From NCBI GenBank assembly GCA_019635775.1, contig JAHBYU010000001.1, positions 868,001 through 932,000 of the forward strand: a stretch of DNA of 64,000 bases, written 5' to 3'. Below the pieces are notes generated by a model. The model had not been told where the DNA came from, ran no database searches, and worked only from the letters and a program-made list of their open reading frames with translations. This DNA is from Rhizobiaceae bacterium (GTDB taxonomy: Bacteria > Pseudomonadota > Alphaproteobacteria > Rhizobiales > Rhizobiaceae). Of the stretch, positions 50,501-60,286 are shown piece by piece; position 1 is the first letter of the stretch; the number at the start of each line of letters is the position of its first letter. The position numbers were made by a program, and so were the translations under genes.

Positions 50501-53500
50501 CAATGCTTGGGGCACCAACGATCCATTCCTGGAGGCCCTCCGCGCCAAAGTGCTCCGGAACGATCCGACCACCCTCGGGCCCGACACCCACTATCTCCGC
50601 TTTACGGGCGGCGAGCACATGGTGATGGGCGGAACGGACCAGGCCGACACCATTATCGGTGGTGACGGCGACGATGGCATTTGGGGCGGCGCAGGCGACG
50701 ACCGCATTGAGAGCGGTCACGGCGTTGACCTCGTCAGTGCCGGTGCCGGTGACGACATCATAACCGACAGCGGCGACACTGGCGACTTCCTCAAGGGCGA
50801 GAGCGGCGACGACGTCATGGCCAATTCCAATGGCCTGGACGTGATGATGGGTGGCGACGGCAAGGACGTCTTCCTGGTCGGAGTCGATGCTACCGAAGTA
50901 TTCGGCGGCGAGGGCGACGACTTCATGCTTGGTGGCCTCGACCACGACTTCCTGCTCGGCAACGAGGGCGATGACTGGATGGAGGGCGGCGACGGCTTCG
51001 ACGTCCTCAACGGTGACAACTCGGAGCTGTTCTTCAACTCCACCATCCTTGGACACGATGTGCTGATCGCCGGCGAGAACGAGAACGATTTCGACGCAGA
51101 GTCTGGCGACGACATCATGGTGCAGGGCGAGAGCGTCATGCGCAACGAAGGCATGTATGGCTTCGACTGGGCCATCTACAAGGGTAGTGGCATTGCGGCC
51201 GATGCAGACATGCGGATCCCGTTCTTTACCACGGTAGCCGACGACATCCTGCGCGACCGTTTCGACCAGACTGAGGCAATCTCAGGTTCGGACCATAACG
51301 ATGTTATCCGTGGCGATGACCGCGGTAGCCAAGAGGAGATTGAGCTTGAGCTCAGCCTCGTGAACCACGAGCTGACCCAGGCCGGACTCAACCGCATCGA
51401 CGGGCTGCGCGAACTGCTCGACCTGCCGGACTACACGCCGCCCAGCCCCGACACTGACCTCGAAAAGGTCGTAGCCTGGACAGGTGGCAACCTGCTGATC
51501 GGCGGCGATGGCGGCGACCTGATCGAAGGCCGTGGGGGCTATGACTTCATCCATGGCGATGCTTGGCTCAACGTGCGCATTCGCATCACTGGCAACGGGC
51601 AGGACAACACAGCCGGGAACGAGATCGCCACTGTCGATACACTCAAGCACGTCTTCGTTGAAGGTGACGTGGACAGCGACGGGACGGCAATACCTGAAGC
51701 CTGGCACAATAAGTCGCTCAGTGAGCTGCTGCTGGCCCGGGTTATCCGGCCGAATCAGCTCCACATCGTGCGGGAGGTGAAATACGACGAGGATCCGAGC
51801 AACGACACCGATACGGCGATATTCGCTGGCAACCGCGATTGGTATGAGATCACCCATGTCGGTGACAAGACGCTCGTGGCGCGCCGCGAGATGGAGGAGG
51901 TCGATCCGCAGATCGACGAAGGTGTCGACACGCTCGTTGGCATCGAACGGATTCTGTTTGCCGATGGCATCTACACCATACGACAGACCGGCAACCACGA
52001 CCCGGTGGGACGCCTCACGATCACAGGCCTGCCAGCCAAAGAGGGCGTCGAACTCACGGTCAGCGCTAGCGGGATCAGTGATATCAACAACCCCGATGGC
52101 ACTGTGCTGCCAGGCCAGGTCGTCTATCGCTGGCAGATCGAACGCAATGACGGCACCGGTGACTACATCAATATCCCCGGTGCGTCGGGCGATAGCTTCA
52201 CCCCGACCGACGAACATGTCGGCCTGCGCATCCGCGTCCTCGGCACCTATACCGATGGGGGCGGCGTGCTAGAGGTGGTCTCGTCCTATCCGACGGACCC
52301 TGTCAACAACGTCGATGGGGACCCGGTGGGCGATGTTCTGCTAAGCGACCTCACGCCAACTGAGGGCCGGCCGTTGACTGCGACCGCTGCATTCAGCGAC
52401 CCGGACGGCATCACCGATGCCTTCGAAGAGGGGCTTCTCACCTATCAGTGGGAATACTCCACGGACGATGGCGACAATTGGGACAGCGTTCCGGCAGCGA
52501 ACGGCGGCAATAACCGCACACTGGTTCCGGGCCCGGAACTGGTCAATGCCATCCTGAGAATGCGGATCGACTACACTGACGATGGCGGCTCGCCCGAGCA
52601 GGTAATCTCCGCCAAGACCGGGGTCGTCGGCAACCTTATCCAGGTCGATCTGCCGTTGATCGACGGGGCAACGGGAGATCTGGAGGGCGGCACCAATGCT
52701 GGCGACGATATCGTCCTGGCCGGGGGCGCTCCAAATACCATCTTCGGTGGACTGGGTGACGACAGCCTGCATGGCGGTGCTGGCGCCGACGAGCTCAACG
52801 GCGAGGCCGGCAACGACACGCTGAATGGCGGTGTGGGCGACGACGTGCTGCAGGGCGGGATCGGCAACGACATCCTCATCTATGGCAACGGCGAAGGCTC
52901 GGATACCATCGACGGAGGCGATGGCTCGGATACCCTGAGGATCGTCGAAGGCGTATTTGGTGCCGACGATGCCGTGACCGTCGAGTTCACTTCGGGCGTC
53001 ATCTCCTCGGTCAACGGAGCCGCCACGGTCCAGAATGTGGAAGGAGCCGAACTTCACCTTGATGGCGGCAACGATACGCTGACCTATCAGTCCAGCCAGG
53101 ATGTCTCGGTAAATCTTCTGTCCGGTGCTGCGACTGGCTTCTCATTCATCCGGGGCGTCGAGAACGTCACCAGCGGCGCCGGCAATGACACGCTCCTCGG
53201 CAACAGCGTGGCCAACACCTTCTCGGGCGGCGAGGGAGATGACGACCTCCGCGGCGGTTTTGGCAACGACACTCTGAACGGTGACGGTGGCAATGACAGC
53301 CTCTACGGCCAGGAGGGCGACGACCTCCTCGAAGGCGGTGACGGCAATGACCGCATCGACGGTGGCGTGGGACGCGACACGGCATCCTATGCAGCCGCTG
53401 CCGCTGCCGTGACGGTATCCCTGGCAGGGACCCTGACACGCGCCAGCTTTGAGGAGCAGGAGACTGGCGGGGCCGGTGATGATCGCTTGATCAGCATCGA

Positions 53501-56444
53501 GAACCTGACCGGCAGTGCCTTCGACGATACCCTGACCGGCGACGCGGGAGACAATGTCATCGATGGCGGGGCTGGTGCCGATGCCATGGACGGAGCCGCA
53601 GGCGACGACACCTATGTCGTCGACAACGGCGGCGACACCATCGCTGATGCCAGTGGCATTGATACGGTTCGCACCGCACTTGATGGCTACGCGCTGGATG
53701 GGGATGTCGAGAACCTGGTCCTGACAGGCGACGCGGCCATCAACGGCATCGGCAATGGTCTCGACAACGCGATCACCGGAAACTCTGCCAACAATACGCT
53801 GAATGGCGCTGGTGGCACCGACACAATCGTTCTGACCGGTCCGATAGGCAATCACAGCTTCGCGCTGGCCGGAAACATCTCGGTCACCAGCGTGGATGGT
53901 GGAACCGATACACTGATCAGCATCGAGCAGGCCCGCATAGATGGCCTGGACTACACCATTGTCCCCGGCACCAACGCGACAAATGTCGGACCCGGCGCGG
54001 TGATCGGCGGCAACGGGAGGGACCTGCTGCTCGGCTTCAACAATGTCGATGAGCTTCGCGGCAACGACGGCGACGACATCCTCGTCGGGGGTGCGGGAGC
54101 CGACACCATGTTCGGTGGCTCCGGCAATGACCTCTACCGAGTGCAGCAGGGCGGTGACCTAGTCACCGAAGAGGTCGGTGAGGGCATCGACACGATCTAT
54201 TCGGATGTCACCCGCAATCTTAACAACGCCGCGCATGCTGTTGGTGAAGTCGAGAACGTGGTGCTGATAGGTGCAAACGGAACTGAGAACATCAACGCCA
54301 CGGGCAACGCGCTGAACAATGTGCTCACGGGCAATGCCGGTAACAACACGCTAAACGGCAACAACGGCAACGACACGCTGATCGGCAACGACGGTGACGA
54401 TACCCTCAACGGAGGCAACCATGACGACGTCCTGGATGGCGGGGCCGGAGCGGATACGCTTAACGGCGGTGCCGGCAACGACACTGCAATCTTCGCCGGC
54501 TTAGCGGGCGACTATGCTTTCGGCGTCGACGGGCTGGGTAACCGCATTGTGACGCACCTGGAAACGGGTGAAGTAGATACGCTCATCGGCATCGAGAAAA
54601 TACAGTTCGGCAGTGGCCAGGTCCTGACCATCGTGACCGATCCGAGCATCATCCCGACTGAATCGTCGATCATCTTCGGCACGGCCGATGGCGAAACCAT
54701 TGTCGGCGGCCCGGGTGAAGACGTCATTATCGGGGGCGCCGGTGACGATATCCTCAATGGCAGCGATGTCGGCGATGGCGACGACAACGTGGCTCCCGGA
54801 ACAACCGACGATGACACGTTCATCTGGTCCGTCGGTGATGGCTCCGACACCATCAACGGTGGCATGGAAGGCGCCGATGGCGACCTCTTCCAGATCATCG
54901 GCAATGAAGAACCCGAAACCTATCGCATCTACACTTACGACGAAGCAGTGGCACGGATCGGCTTTGCAGGCAGTGACGAAGCCGAGATCATAGTCACCCG
55001 CCAGGTAACCGGCGGCGACGAGACTATCATCGCCGAACTGACCGAGATCGAGGAGATCATCGTCAATGGTGCTGGCGTCAGTGGCAACGGCGCCGCGGGC
55101 AACGACACGTTCGAGATGTATGGTGACTTCTCGGTCGCCACCAGCCTGCGGCCCAATACAATCACTGTGGTGGGCACCAGCGGAGACGATACCATCGACG
55201 TGACCTCGCTGCTTTCTGCGCACCGCATTGTATTCAAGACGGGCGGCGGCAATGACACCATAATTGGCGCGCTACGACCGCAGGATGTGATCGAACTCCC
55301 TAACGGCACTACGATCGCGGACTATGAGGTTTCGATCGATGAAGACGGGCTTACCAAGCTGACGAGAGAAGGACATTCGATCACTTTCCAGTCGCATAAC
55401 GGAATGCCAACGTTTGTCTTGGACGACCAAGGTGAGGAAGACGACGATGACGAGCCCGTCGACAACACGCCTCCTGTGGACGACGACGATAGTTTGCCCG
55501 AAGACGATGATGAGCAAGGTGATGATCAAGAGGACGACGACCTTGATGATGATCCAACTGCACCTTCAGGATCGGTAGGGGGCACTGCAATTGCCGATGT
55601 GCTGCTCGGCGCCGCGGGCAGCGATTCCATCATCGCGTTCGGCGGCGATGACGTGCTGCGCGGAGAGGACGGCAATGATTTCCTCTCTGGCGGTGACGGT
55701 CGCGACATGGCGTTCGGCGGTGCTGGCAACGACGACATCCTCGGCGGCGCTGGAGCCGACATGCTTTATGGCGATGGCGGCGACGACCGCATCTTCGGCG
55801 ACGACGGCGACGATCTGATCGATGCCGGCACGGGCAACGATCAGGTTCAGGGAGGCGCCGGCAACGACACGTTCCTTGCGGCTGCTGGAGACGGCAACGA
55901 CATTTTCCGGGGAGACGGTATGGTGGCATCCTGCGACGATGGCACCGATACACTGGACATGTCGGCGATCACAGCGAACGCGACTGTCGACCTTGGAACG
56001 GGCCTCGGCGGTCGCGGCAGCGCCTTGTCGAGCCAGTCAGGCAATGACGTGTTGTGGGGAGTCGAGAATATCGTCACCGGTTCCGGCAATGACGTGATCA
56101 CTGCCAGCCGAGCGATCAATGTCATGGACGGTGGTGCGGGCAATGACACGTTCCGTTTCCTGGCGAGCGCGGATGCCCACGGCGACACCATCGTGGGCTT
56201 CCAGCCAGGTGACCGGATCGACCTCTCGGCGATCGACGCGGATGTCGGCTCGGCCAACCATCAGTTCACGCTGGTTACCGGGACCGGCTTCAATGCAGCC
56301 GGGGCTCTGAAGGTCACACATGAAAACGTTGCTGGCGAGGACTTTACCCTGGTTGAAGGCAACACGAACGGAGGTAGCGATGCCGAGTTCACCATCAGGA
56401 TCAAGGGTAATCATACGCTGACGGCGAACGACTTCGACCTTTGA
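47553..56444 (+). CDS. secreted animal-type heme peroxidase with RTX repeats (MopA-like)
   Basis: A 2963-residue protein. An animal heme peroxidase domain occupies roughly residues 60-960: distal His247 with Asp246 in FGQFFDHGLDL, the EHNR segment near 528, the likely proximal His657 in VYRFGHSML, and RGRDAGIPSLNEAR near 757. RTX nonapeptide clusters (GGxGxDxxx) lie at about 1030-1110, 1705-2000, 2150-2310 and 2680-2770. An Ig-like region (about 1480-1700) and a very acidic linker (about 2625-2670) are present. There is no signal peptide; export should use the following type I system. The layout resembles Mn(II)-oxidising MopA of Aurantimonas and Erythrobacter. That activity is an inference. 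Confidence 0.9.
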   Translation: MAVKLNKHDLDFVLNQIKIAEAHVAGTPLTQLIAQPHLPYGLRTVDGSYNNLIEGRELWGASDQIMPRMLGVSWSNENDEDGVDINGPDGAPGSPNDPADDITNTDYGTPTHVVDSDPRIITNLIVDQTLKNPAAIMAALKFAEYGGDMLDAVSAVQSLYQDYLAAVAAPVAAALADLPPGATAAEKQAATNAASEPFKAVLDAALLDDYGIEVDGNTVLIPNVAPDEGLSAPFNGWMTFFGQFFDHGLDLIHKGENGTVWVPLAADDPLRTHGPDGIAGSGDEVPPHLAFMAITRLKPEEGPDGTPEAVNKTTPFVDQNQTYTSHPSHQVFLREYEMVANKPMATGRLLEGEKGLATWADVKQQASEKLGITLTDYDIIGVPLLRTDAYGEFIRDANGYPQVVYNVGPDGIPNTSDDLTASGTSAAPLDLTTLNGGLGPVRTSHQFLDDIAHNANPFATINGQPAILQPDINTETDPLGNPIPANPDLNPAYDNELLDRHFITGDGRGNENVALTTVHHVFHSEHNRQTATQKLEILQTGDLDFINEWMRGHGDPAATGQNLTESQLDALLAMDTAALYNLLAGNNTLDGVVLPWDGERIFQAARFATEMQYQHLVFEEFGRKVQPNIDLFVFNTITDVNPAIFAEFAHTVYRFGHSMLTDQIKLLPVDAAGNPVDADGNPVDLTAWDAIDVGLIEAFLNPVLYDSLGVSHEQAAGAIVRGMTYVHGNAIDEFVTESLRNNLLGLPLDLAAINIARGRDAGIPSLNEARAQLHAASNSTWLKPYESWADFAANLKTPASIVNFIAAYGLHDAITEATTLAEKREAAMLLVLGDGDDSDGVTINGKTYTDRVDFLNSSGTWTAANSGLNTVDLWIGGLAERVMPFGGMLGSTFNAVFELQMENLQEGDRFYYLSRTQGLNLLNELENNAFAKLIMANTDLAEPGADGIRGTDDDVIKHHIGIDSFARYDGVLEVDPLAQIAADNAWGTNDPFLEALRAKVLRNDPTTLGPDTHYLRFTGGEHMVMGGTDQADTIIGGDGDDGIWGGAGDDRIESGHGVDLVSAGAGDDIITDSGDTGDFLKGESGDDVMANSNGLDVMMGGDGKDVFLVGVDATEVFGGEGDDFMLGGLDHDFLLGNEGDDWMEGGDGFDVLNGDNSELFFNSTILGHDVLIAGENENDFDAESGDDIMVQGESVMRNEGMYGFDWAIYKGSGIAADADMRIPFFTTVADDILRDRFDQTEAISGSDHNDVIRGDDRGSQEEIELELSLVNHELTQAGLNRIDGLRELLDLPDYTPPSPDTDLEKVVAWTGGNLLIGGDGGDLIEGRGGYDFIHGDAWLNVRIRITGNGQDNTAGNEIATVDTLKHVFVEGDVDSDGTAIPEAWHNKSLSELLLARVIRPNQLHIVREVKYDEDPSNDTDTAIFAGNRDWYEITHVGDKTLVARREMEEVDPQIDEGVDTLVGIERILFADGIYTIRQTGNHDPVGRLTITGLPAKEGVELTVSASGISDINNPDGTVLPGQVVYRWQIERNDGTGDYINIPGASGDSFTPTDEHVGLRIRVLGTYTDGGGVLEVVSSYPTDPVNNVDGDPVGDVLLSDLTPTEGRPLTATAAFSDPDGITDAFEEGLLTYQWEYSTDDGDNWDSVPAANGGNNRTLVPGPELVNAILRMRIDYTDDGGSPEQVISAKTGVVGNLIQVDLPLIDGATGDLEGGTNAGDDIVLAGGAPNTIFGGLGDDSLHGGAGADELNGEAGNDTLNGGVGDDVLQGGIGNDILIYGNGEGSDTIDGGDGSDTLRIVEGVFGADDAVTVEFTSGVISSVNGAATVQNVEGAELHLDGGNDTLTYQSSQDVSVNLLSGAATGFSFIRGVENVTSGAGNDTLLGNSVANTFSGGEGDDDLRGGFGNDTLNGDGGNDSLYGQEGDDLLEGGDGNDRIDGGVGRDTASYAAAAAAVTVSLAGTLTRASFEEQETGGAGDDRLISIENLTGSAFDDTLTGDAGDNVIDGGAGADAMDGAAGDDTYVVDNGGDTIADASGIDTVRTALDGYALDGDVENLVLTGDAAINGIGNGLDNAITGNSANNTLNGAGGTDTIVLTGPIGNHSFALAGNISVTSVDGGTDTLISIEQARIDGLDYTIVPGTNATNVGPGAVIGGNGRDLLLGFNNVDELRGNDGDDILVGGAGADTMFGGSGNDLYRVQQGGDLVTEEVGEGIDTIYSDVTRNLNNAAHAVGEVENVVLIGANGTENINATGNALNNVLTGNAGNNTLNGNNGNDTLIGNDGDDTLNGGNHDDVLDGGAGADTLNGGAGNDTAIFAGLAGDYAFGVDGLGNRIVTHLETGEVDTLIGIEKIQFGSGQVLTIVTDPSIIPTESSIIFGTADGETIVGGPGEDVIIGGAGDDILNGSDVGDGDDNVAPGTTDDDTFIWSVGDGSDTINGGMEGADGDLFQIIGNEEPETYRIYTYDEAVARIGFAGSDEAEIIVTRQVTGGDETIIAELTEIEEIIVNGAGVSGNGAAGNDTFEMYGDFSVATSLRPNTITVVGTSGDDTIDVTSLLSAHRIVFKTGGGNDTIIGALRPQDVIELPNGTTIADYEVSIDEDGLTKLTREGHSITFQSHNGMPTFVLDDQGEEDDDDEPVDNTPPVDDDDSLPEDDDEQGDDQEDDDLDDDPTAPSGSVGGTAIADVLLGAAGSDSIIAFGGDDVLRGEDGNDFLSGGDGRDMAFGGAGNDDILGGAGADMLYGDGGDDRIFGDDGDDLIDAGTGNDQVQGGAGNDTFLAAAGDGNDIFRGDGMVASCDDGTDTLDMSAITANATVDLGTGLGGRGSALSSQSGNDVLWGVENIVTGSGNDVITASRAINVMDGGAGNDTFRFLASADAHGDTIVGFQPGDRIDLSAIDADVGSANHQFTLVTGTGFNAAGALKVTHENVAGEDFTLVEGNTNGGSDAEFTIRIKGNHTLTANDFDL

Positions 56445-56484
56445 CCGGCCTTGAGGAGCGGCCGGGGTCGCTTCTCGCAGGCAA

Positions 56485-56512
56485 GGCGCGCGCCGGTCGC
56501 AGCCGGCGCGCC
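56485..56512 (+). other. GC-rich hairpin between the RTX peroxidase and exporter genes
   Basis: An inverted repeat (GGCGCGC with GCCGG and the complement, one bulged base) without a T-run. It sits 40 bp after the peroxidase stop and 17 bp before the exporter start. It could stabilise the upstream mRNA or lower exporter expression relative to its substrate. Confidence 0.5.
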
Positions 56513-56528
56513 TCCAGGGTAACGACGG

Positions 56529-58310
56529 GTGGTGCGTATTATGGCTACAGGCAAGGGCTTCAAGGGGAAGTCTGGCAGAAGCCAGGCAACCGACATCACG
56601 CAGGGCTTTCGGGGCATCGCGATCTTCCTGTTTTCCCTTTCAGGCGTGATCAACGTTCTGGCTCTGACCGGGTCGATCTACATGCTGCAGATCTACGACC
56701 GGGCCCTGACCAGCGGCAGCGTTCCGACATTGCTGGCGCTCTCGCTCCTGGCAGTTGGGCTCTACCTGTTCCAGGGCATCTTCGACATCATTCGCTCACA
56801 AGTTCTCGTTCGCGTCGGAGGACGGCTCGACCGAAAGATTGCGCCGATGGCGCACCGCGTTTCGATCGACATGCCGCGCTTCGGCTTCTCGACGTCGGAA
56901 GCCCTTGAACGCGGACGCGACGTGGACACGGTGCGAAGCTTTCTCGGAAGTCAGGGGCCGGTCGCACTCTTCGATCTGCCCTGGATGCCGCTTTACGTGC
57001 TATTCGTCTATATGTTGCATCCGTATCTGGGGGCATTGACGCTTGGTGGTGTGGTCGTCCTTACGCTTTTGACGATCGCGACGGAACTGATGACGCGCGG
57101 GCGCGCGGCAGAGGCGCACAAGGCCGCAATCGTCCGCAACCAGATCGCCGATTCCAACGCCCGCAATGCTGAAGTTATCAAGGCTATGGGATTCGCTGGT
57201 CGCGCAGTCGCTCGCTTCACGCGAGCCAATGCGGAGCACCTGTCGCTGCAGACGGGCACCAGTGACGTCAGCGGCACGCTCGGTGCGATTTCGCGGGTGC
57301 TTCGGATGCTACTTCAGTCGGCGATCCTGGGGTTGGGTGCTTTCCTGACGATAAATGGCGACCTTTCGGCGGGCGCTATCATAGCGGCTTCTGTTGCATC
57401 GACGCGGGCGCTGGCCCCGGTAGACCTGGCGATCGGCAACTGGAAGAACGTCGTGCAGGCGCGCAGTGCCTGGCGCAGGCTGAAGGAGACTGCCATCGCG
57501 CTTGGCAAGGCGCCGGAGCCAATGGAACTGCCTGCGCCTACGCGCAGCCTGAAGGTCGAGAAGTTGACCGTTGCCGCTCCTGCGTCGGGCCGCGTTCTCC
57601 TGAGCGAAGCGGACCTTCAGCTCGAGGCGGGACAGGCGCTGGGCGTCATCGGACCTTCGGGCGGCGGCAAGACGACGCTGGTGCGAGCGATCACCGGCAT
57701 CTGGCCATCGCTGCGCGGCAGCGTAAGGCTCGATGATGCAGAACTGTCTCAGTGGCGCGACGAGTTCCTTGGCTGTCATATCGGTTATCTGCCGCAGGAG
57801 GTCGCCTTGCTAGACGGAACGATCGGCGAAAATATCTGCCGCTTCGATCCTGACGCGGAACCGCGTGCCATCGTGGACGCTGCGCGTGCGGCTGGTGTGC
57901 ACGAAATGATCGTGCGCCTGCCGGACGGATATCACACGCAGCTCGGCTCACAGGGCATGGCGCTTTCGGCCGGCCAACGTCAACGGGTCGGATTGGCACG
58001 AGCACTCTATGGAAATCCCTTTCTTGTAGTCATGGACGAGCCGAACTCGAACCTTGATGCAGAGGGGGAGGCCGCCCTGACAACGGCGATCGTGGCGATC
58101 CGAGCTCGTGGCGGGATCGCCGTCGTGGTTGCACACCGCCCGAGCGCCCTGTCAGCGGTTGACCTCGTTGCTGTCGTGCAGAACGGCAAGGTGACCGCGT
58201 TTGGACCCAAAAACACGATTGTTCAGACACCACCGCAGCAGGAGATGGAGAACCCGGCGAAGACCGATCGGCCTGCTCGTTCGCGCATCAAAGCCAGGGT
58301 TTCGGCATGA
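56529..58310 (+). CDS. type I secretion ABC exporter (PrtD family)
   Basis: A 593-residue fused membrane and ATPase protein. Six membrane segments lie between about residues 25 and 290. The nucleotide-binding domain has Walker A GPSGGGKTT (about residue 376), signature LSAGQRQRVGLARAL and Walker B FLVVMDEPNSNLD. No C39 or C39-like domain is present, as in PrtD/AprD exporters of RTX proteases. The GTG at 56529 or ATG 56541 may be the start. The stop overlaps the next start by 4 bp. It should export the giant peroxidase with the HlyD-like adaptor and an outer-membrane TolC encoded elsewhere. Confidence 0.93.
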   Translation: MVRIMATGKGFKGKSGRSQATDITQGFRGIAIFLFSLSGVINVLALTGSIYMLQIYDRALTSGSVPTLLALSLLAVGLYLFQGIFDIIRSQVLVRVGGRLDRKIAPMAHRVSIDMPRFGFSTSEALERGRDVDTVRSFLGSQGPVALFDLPWMPLYVLFVYMLHPYLGALTLGGVVVLTLLTIATELMTRGRAAEAHKAAIVRNQIADSNARNAEVIKAMGFAGRAVARFTRANAEHLSLQTGTSDVSGTLGAISRVLRMLLQSAILGLGAFLTINGDLSAGAIIAASVASTRALAPVDLAIGNWKNVVQARSAWRRLKETAIALGKAPEPMELPAPTRSLKVEKLTVAAPASGRVLLSEADLQLEAGQALGVIGPSGGGKTTLVRAITGIWPSLRGSVRLDDAELSQWRDEFLGCHIGYLPQEVALLDGTIGENICRFDPDAEPRAIVDAARAAGVHEMIVRLPDGYHTQLGSQGMALSAGQRQRVGLARALYGNPFLVVMDEPNSNLDAEGEAALTTAIVAIRARGGIAVVVAHRPSALSAVDLVAVVQNGKVTAFGPKNTIVQTPPQQEMENPAKTDRPARSRIKARVSA

Positions 58311-60286
58311 TCATTGATGTAAAGGCTACCCGCAGCGATCCGGAGCAATTACCGCATCAGCCGTATCGGTTTGGCAACGAACCCAAGCCATCTAGTTGGC
58401 CGCTCGCGCTCGCCGCGCTAATGACCGGTTTTCTGCTCTACCTGAAATCCATGCTTGGCGGCGCGGATGCCGAAGCTGAGGCGCGTCCTGAACCTTTGCG
58501 ACCAAGGGATGGGGAAGAAGCCAGCCAGCCGATACATCTTGTAAACGAGCAAGGTGGCGCGGCTGTTGGCTACGGCGATGAGGCTAGTGAGGGCGAACAG
58601 GCACCGCAGGGCTCGGGCGGTGGCCGATTTGTCGAACTGCGCCAGCCCGCATCGTTCGAGGCCATCATGGGGCCTGAATTCGAGTCGCTCGACTTCAGCG
58701 CTTTCGGTCCGATGGTCGCGGGACCATTCAATTTCTCGGGCGTATTCTTGCCGGCGAACGACAATGCCGCATTGGCCGGTTCCGGCACAGGTGGCGACGG
58801 AGGCGTTGGCGTGGGAGCCGGCGATCCGGACAATGGCGGTCCGAGCCATGACCCTGATGATGATGGTGACGATGACCATACCCAGCCCAACCGCGCGCCG
58901 CGCCTCAATGGTCCAGTCTATCTTGCCGACGTAGCTGGTTGTGCGATCACGCTGATTGCGCTTTCCGATCTGCTGGCAAATGCGGTCGATCCTGACGACG
59001 ATGCGCTTTCGATCCGCAACCTGACTGTATCGTCGGGAACCTTAAGCCAGTCACGGGATGGCTGGCTTTTCGATGCCGCCGGTCTTGGTCCGATCACCAT
59101 TACCTACGAAATCACGGACGGAAAAATCGCGATTACGCAGACCGCCCATTTTGAAGTGGTCCGCAACAGCGTATCCGGCACGCCGGGCAACGATCTGCTT
59201 ACAGGCGGCGAATGTGGTGACGATATCGCGTCTGGCGACGGTGATGACAACATCGACGCACGCGCCGGCAACGACACGATTGAAGCCGGCATGGGCAAAG
59301 ATCACATCGTCGCAGGGCCTGGCGACGATGCGGTTTTCGCGGGGGATGGCGATGACATCGTCTTTGGCGGCGCCGGCAATGACTGGATTTCCGGTGGCGT
59401 CGGGGATGATCGGCTATTCGGCGAGGCCGGCGACGACACGCTCTGTGGCGATGAGGGTAACGATCGGCTGTCGGGTGGCGAAGGGAGTGACCTTCTATTT
59501 GGTGGTAACGGCAACGACACGCTAGCCGGTGAAGAGGGGCACGATCGCCTGTTTGGCGAAAACGGTGACGACGTTGCTTTTGGCGGGGCTGGCGAAGACA
59601 TCCTGATGGGTGACGATGGAGAGGACATTCTTCACGGAGGCGATGGCAACGACACGCTTTCCGGAGGAGTTGGTGCCGACGAAGTATTTGCCGATGGTGG
59701 AAACGATACCGTGTTTGGCAATGCCGATGGTGCAGACGACCTCTATGACGGTGGCATCGGCATCGACACCTTGGACTACTCCGTTGCGACGAATGGCATC
59801 ATCTTCGATCTCACAGCCGGAATGGCCTCCAGCATCGAGGTTGGAGATGACGATTTCACAAACTTCGAACTGTTCGTCGGCGGGTCGGGCAATGACCATT
59901 TCAAGATCGACGGTCCAGGCGGCACGGCGTTTCATGGCGGCGGCGGCGATGATCTGTTCGAATTTTCGGTCCTTTCCGCTGATAGTCAGCGCGTAGCCTA
60001 CGAGATACTCGATTTCATGGCTGGCGACCGCATCCGGGTGTCTCGCTACGAGATATTCGAAGAGGTGCTCGACAGCCTCGAGGATCAGTTTGAGGACATC
60101 TATGGCGATGATGTCGATGATGACGACTTGCCAATCTTGATCACCCACACGCGTTCGGGCGAGATCCGTGAAACCCTGATCGAGGCGGATCTCAACAACG
60201 ACAATCACTACGAACTGGCGATCACCATTTATTGCGACAACCAGGTCAGCGTTACAGAAACTGCTCAGAGCGAGGCCGTGATATGA
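58307..60286 (+). CDS. RTX protein with N-terminal membrane segment, within the secretion operon
   Basis: A 659-residue protein. A hydrophobic segment (about residues 28-49, PSSWPLALAALMTGFLLYL) follows a hydrophilic start. A low-complexity acidic and glycine-rich part (about 160-195), a cadherin-like domain (about 205-290) and dense RTX repeats (about 292-500, GGxGxDxxx) come next. The C-terminal 150 residues are acidic and calcium-binding in character. The N-terminal segment is neither a standard cleavable signal nor usual for a secreted RTX substrate. It may be a membrane-anchored accessory of the secretion system or a second substrate. It overlaps both neighbours by 4 bp. Confidence 0.82.
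   Translation: MIIDVKATRSDPEQLPHQPYRFGNEPKPSSWPLALAALMTGFLLYLKSMLGGADAEAEARPEPLRPRDGEEASQPIHLVNEQGGAAVGYGDEASEGEQAPQGSGGGRFVELRQPASFEAIMGPEFESLDFSAFGPMVAGPFNFSGVFLPANDNAALAGSGTGGDGGVGVGAGDPDNGGPSHDPDDDGDDDHTQPNRAPRLNGPVYLADVAGCAITLIALSDLLANAVDPDDDALSIRNLTVSSGTLSQSRDGWLFDAAGLGPITITYEITDGKIAITQTAHFEVVRNSVSGTPGNDLLTGGECGDDIASGDGDDNIDARAGNDTIEAGMGKDHIVAGPGDDAVFAGDGDDIVFGGAGNDWISGGVGDDRLFGEAGDDTLCGDEGNDRLSGGEGSDLLFGGNGNDTLAGEEGHDRLFGENGDDVAFGGAGEDILMGDDGEDILHGGDGNDTLSGGVGADEVFADGGNDTVFGNADGADDLYDGGIGIDTLDYSVATNGIIFDLTAGMASSIEVGDDDFTNFELFVGGSGNDHFKIDGPGGTAFHGGGGDDLFEFSVLSADSQRVAYEILDFMAGDRIRVSRYEIFEEVLDSLEDQFEDIYGDDVDDDDLPILITHTRSGEIRETLIEADLNNDNHYELAITIYCDNQVSVTETAQSEAVI

Noticed and set aside
52680-55870. 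Tandem repeats in the peroxidase gene as possible CRISPR or minisatellite
   Set aside because: They are in-frame RTX calcium-binding nonapeptides of a coding region.
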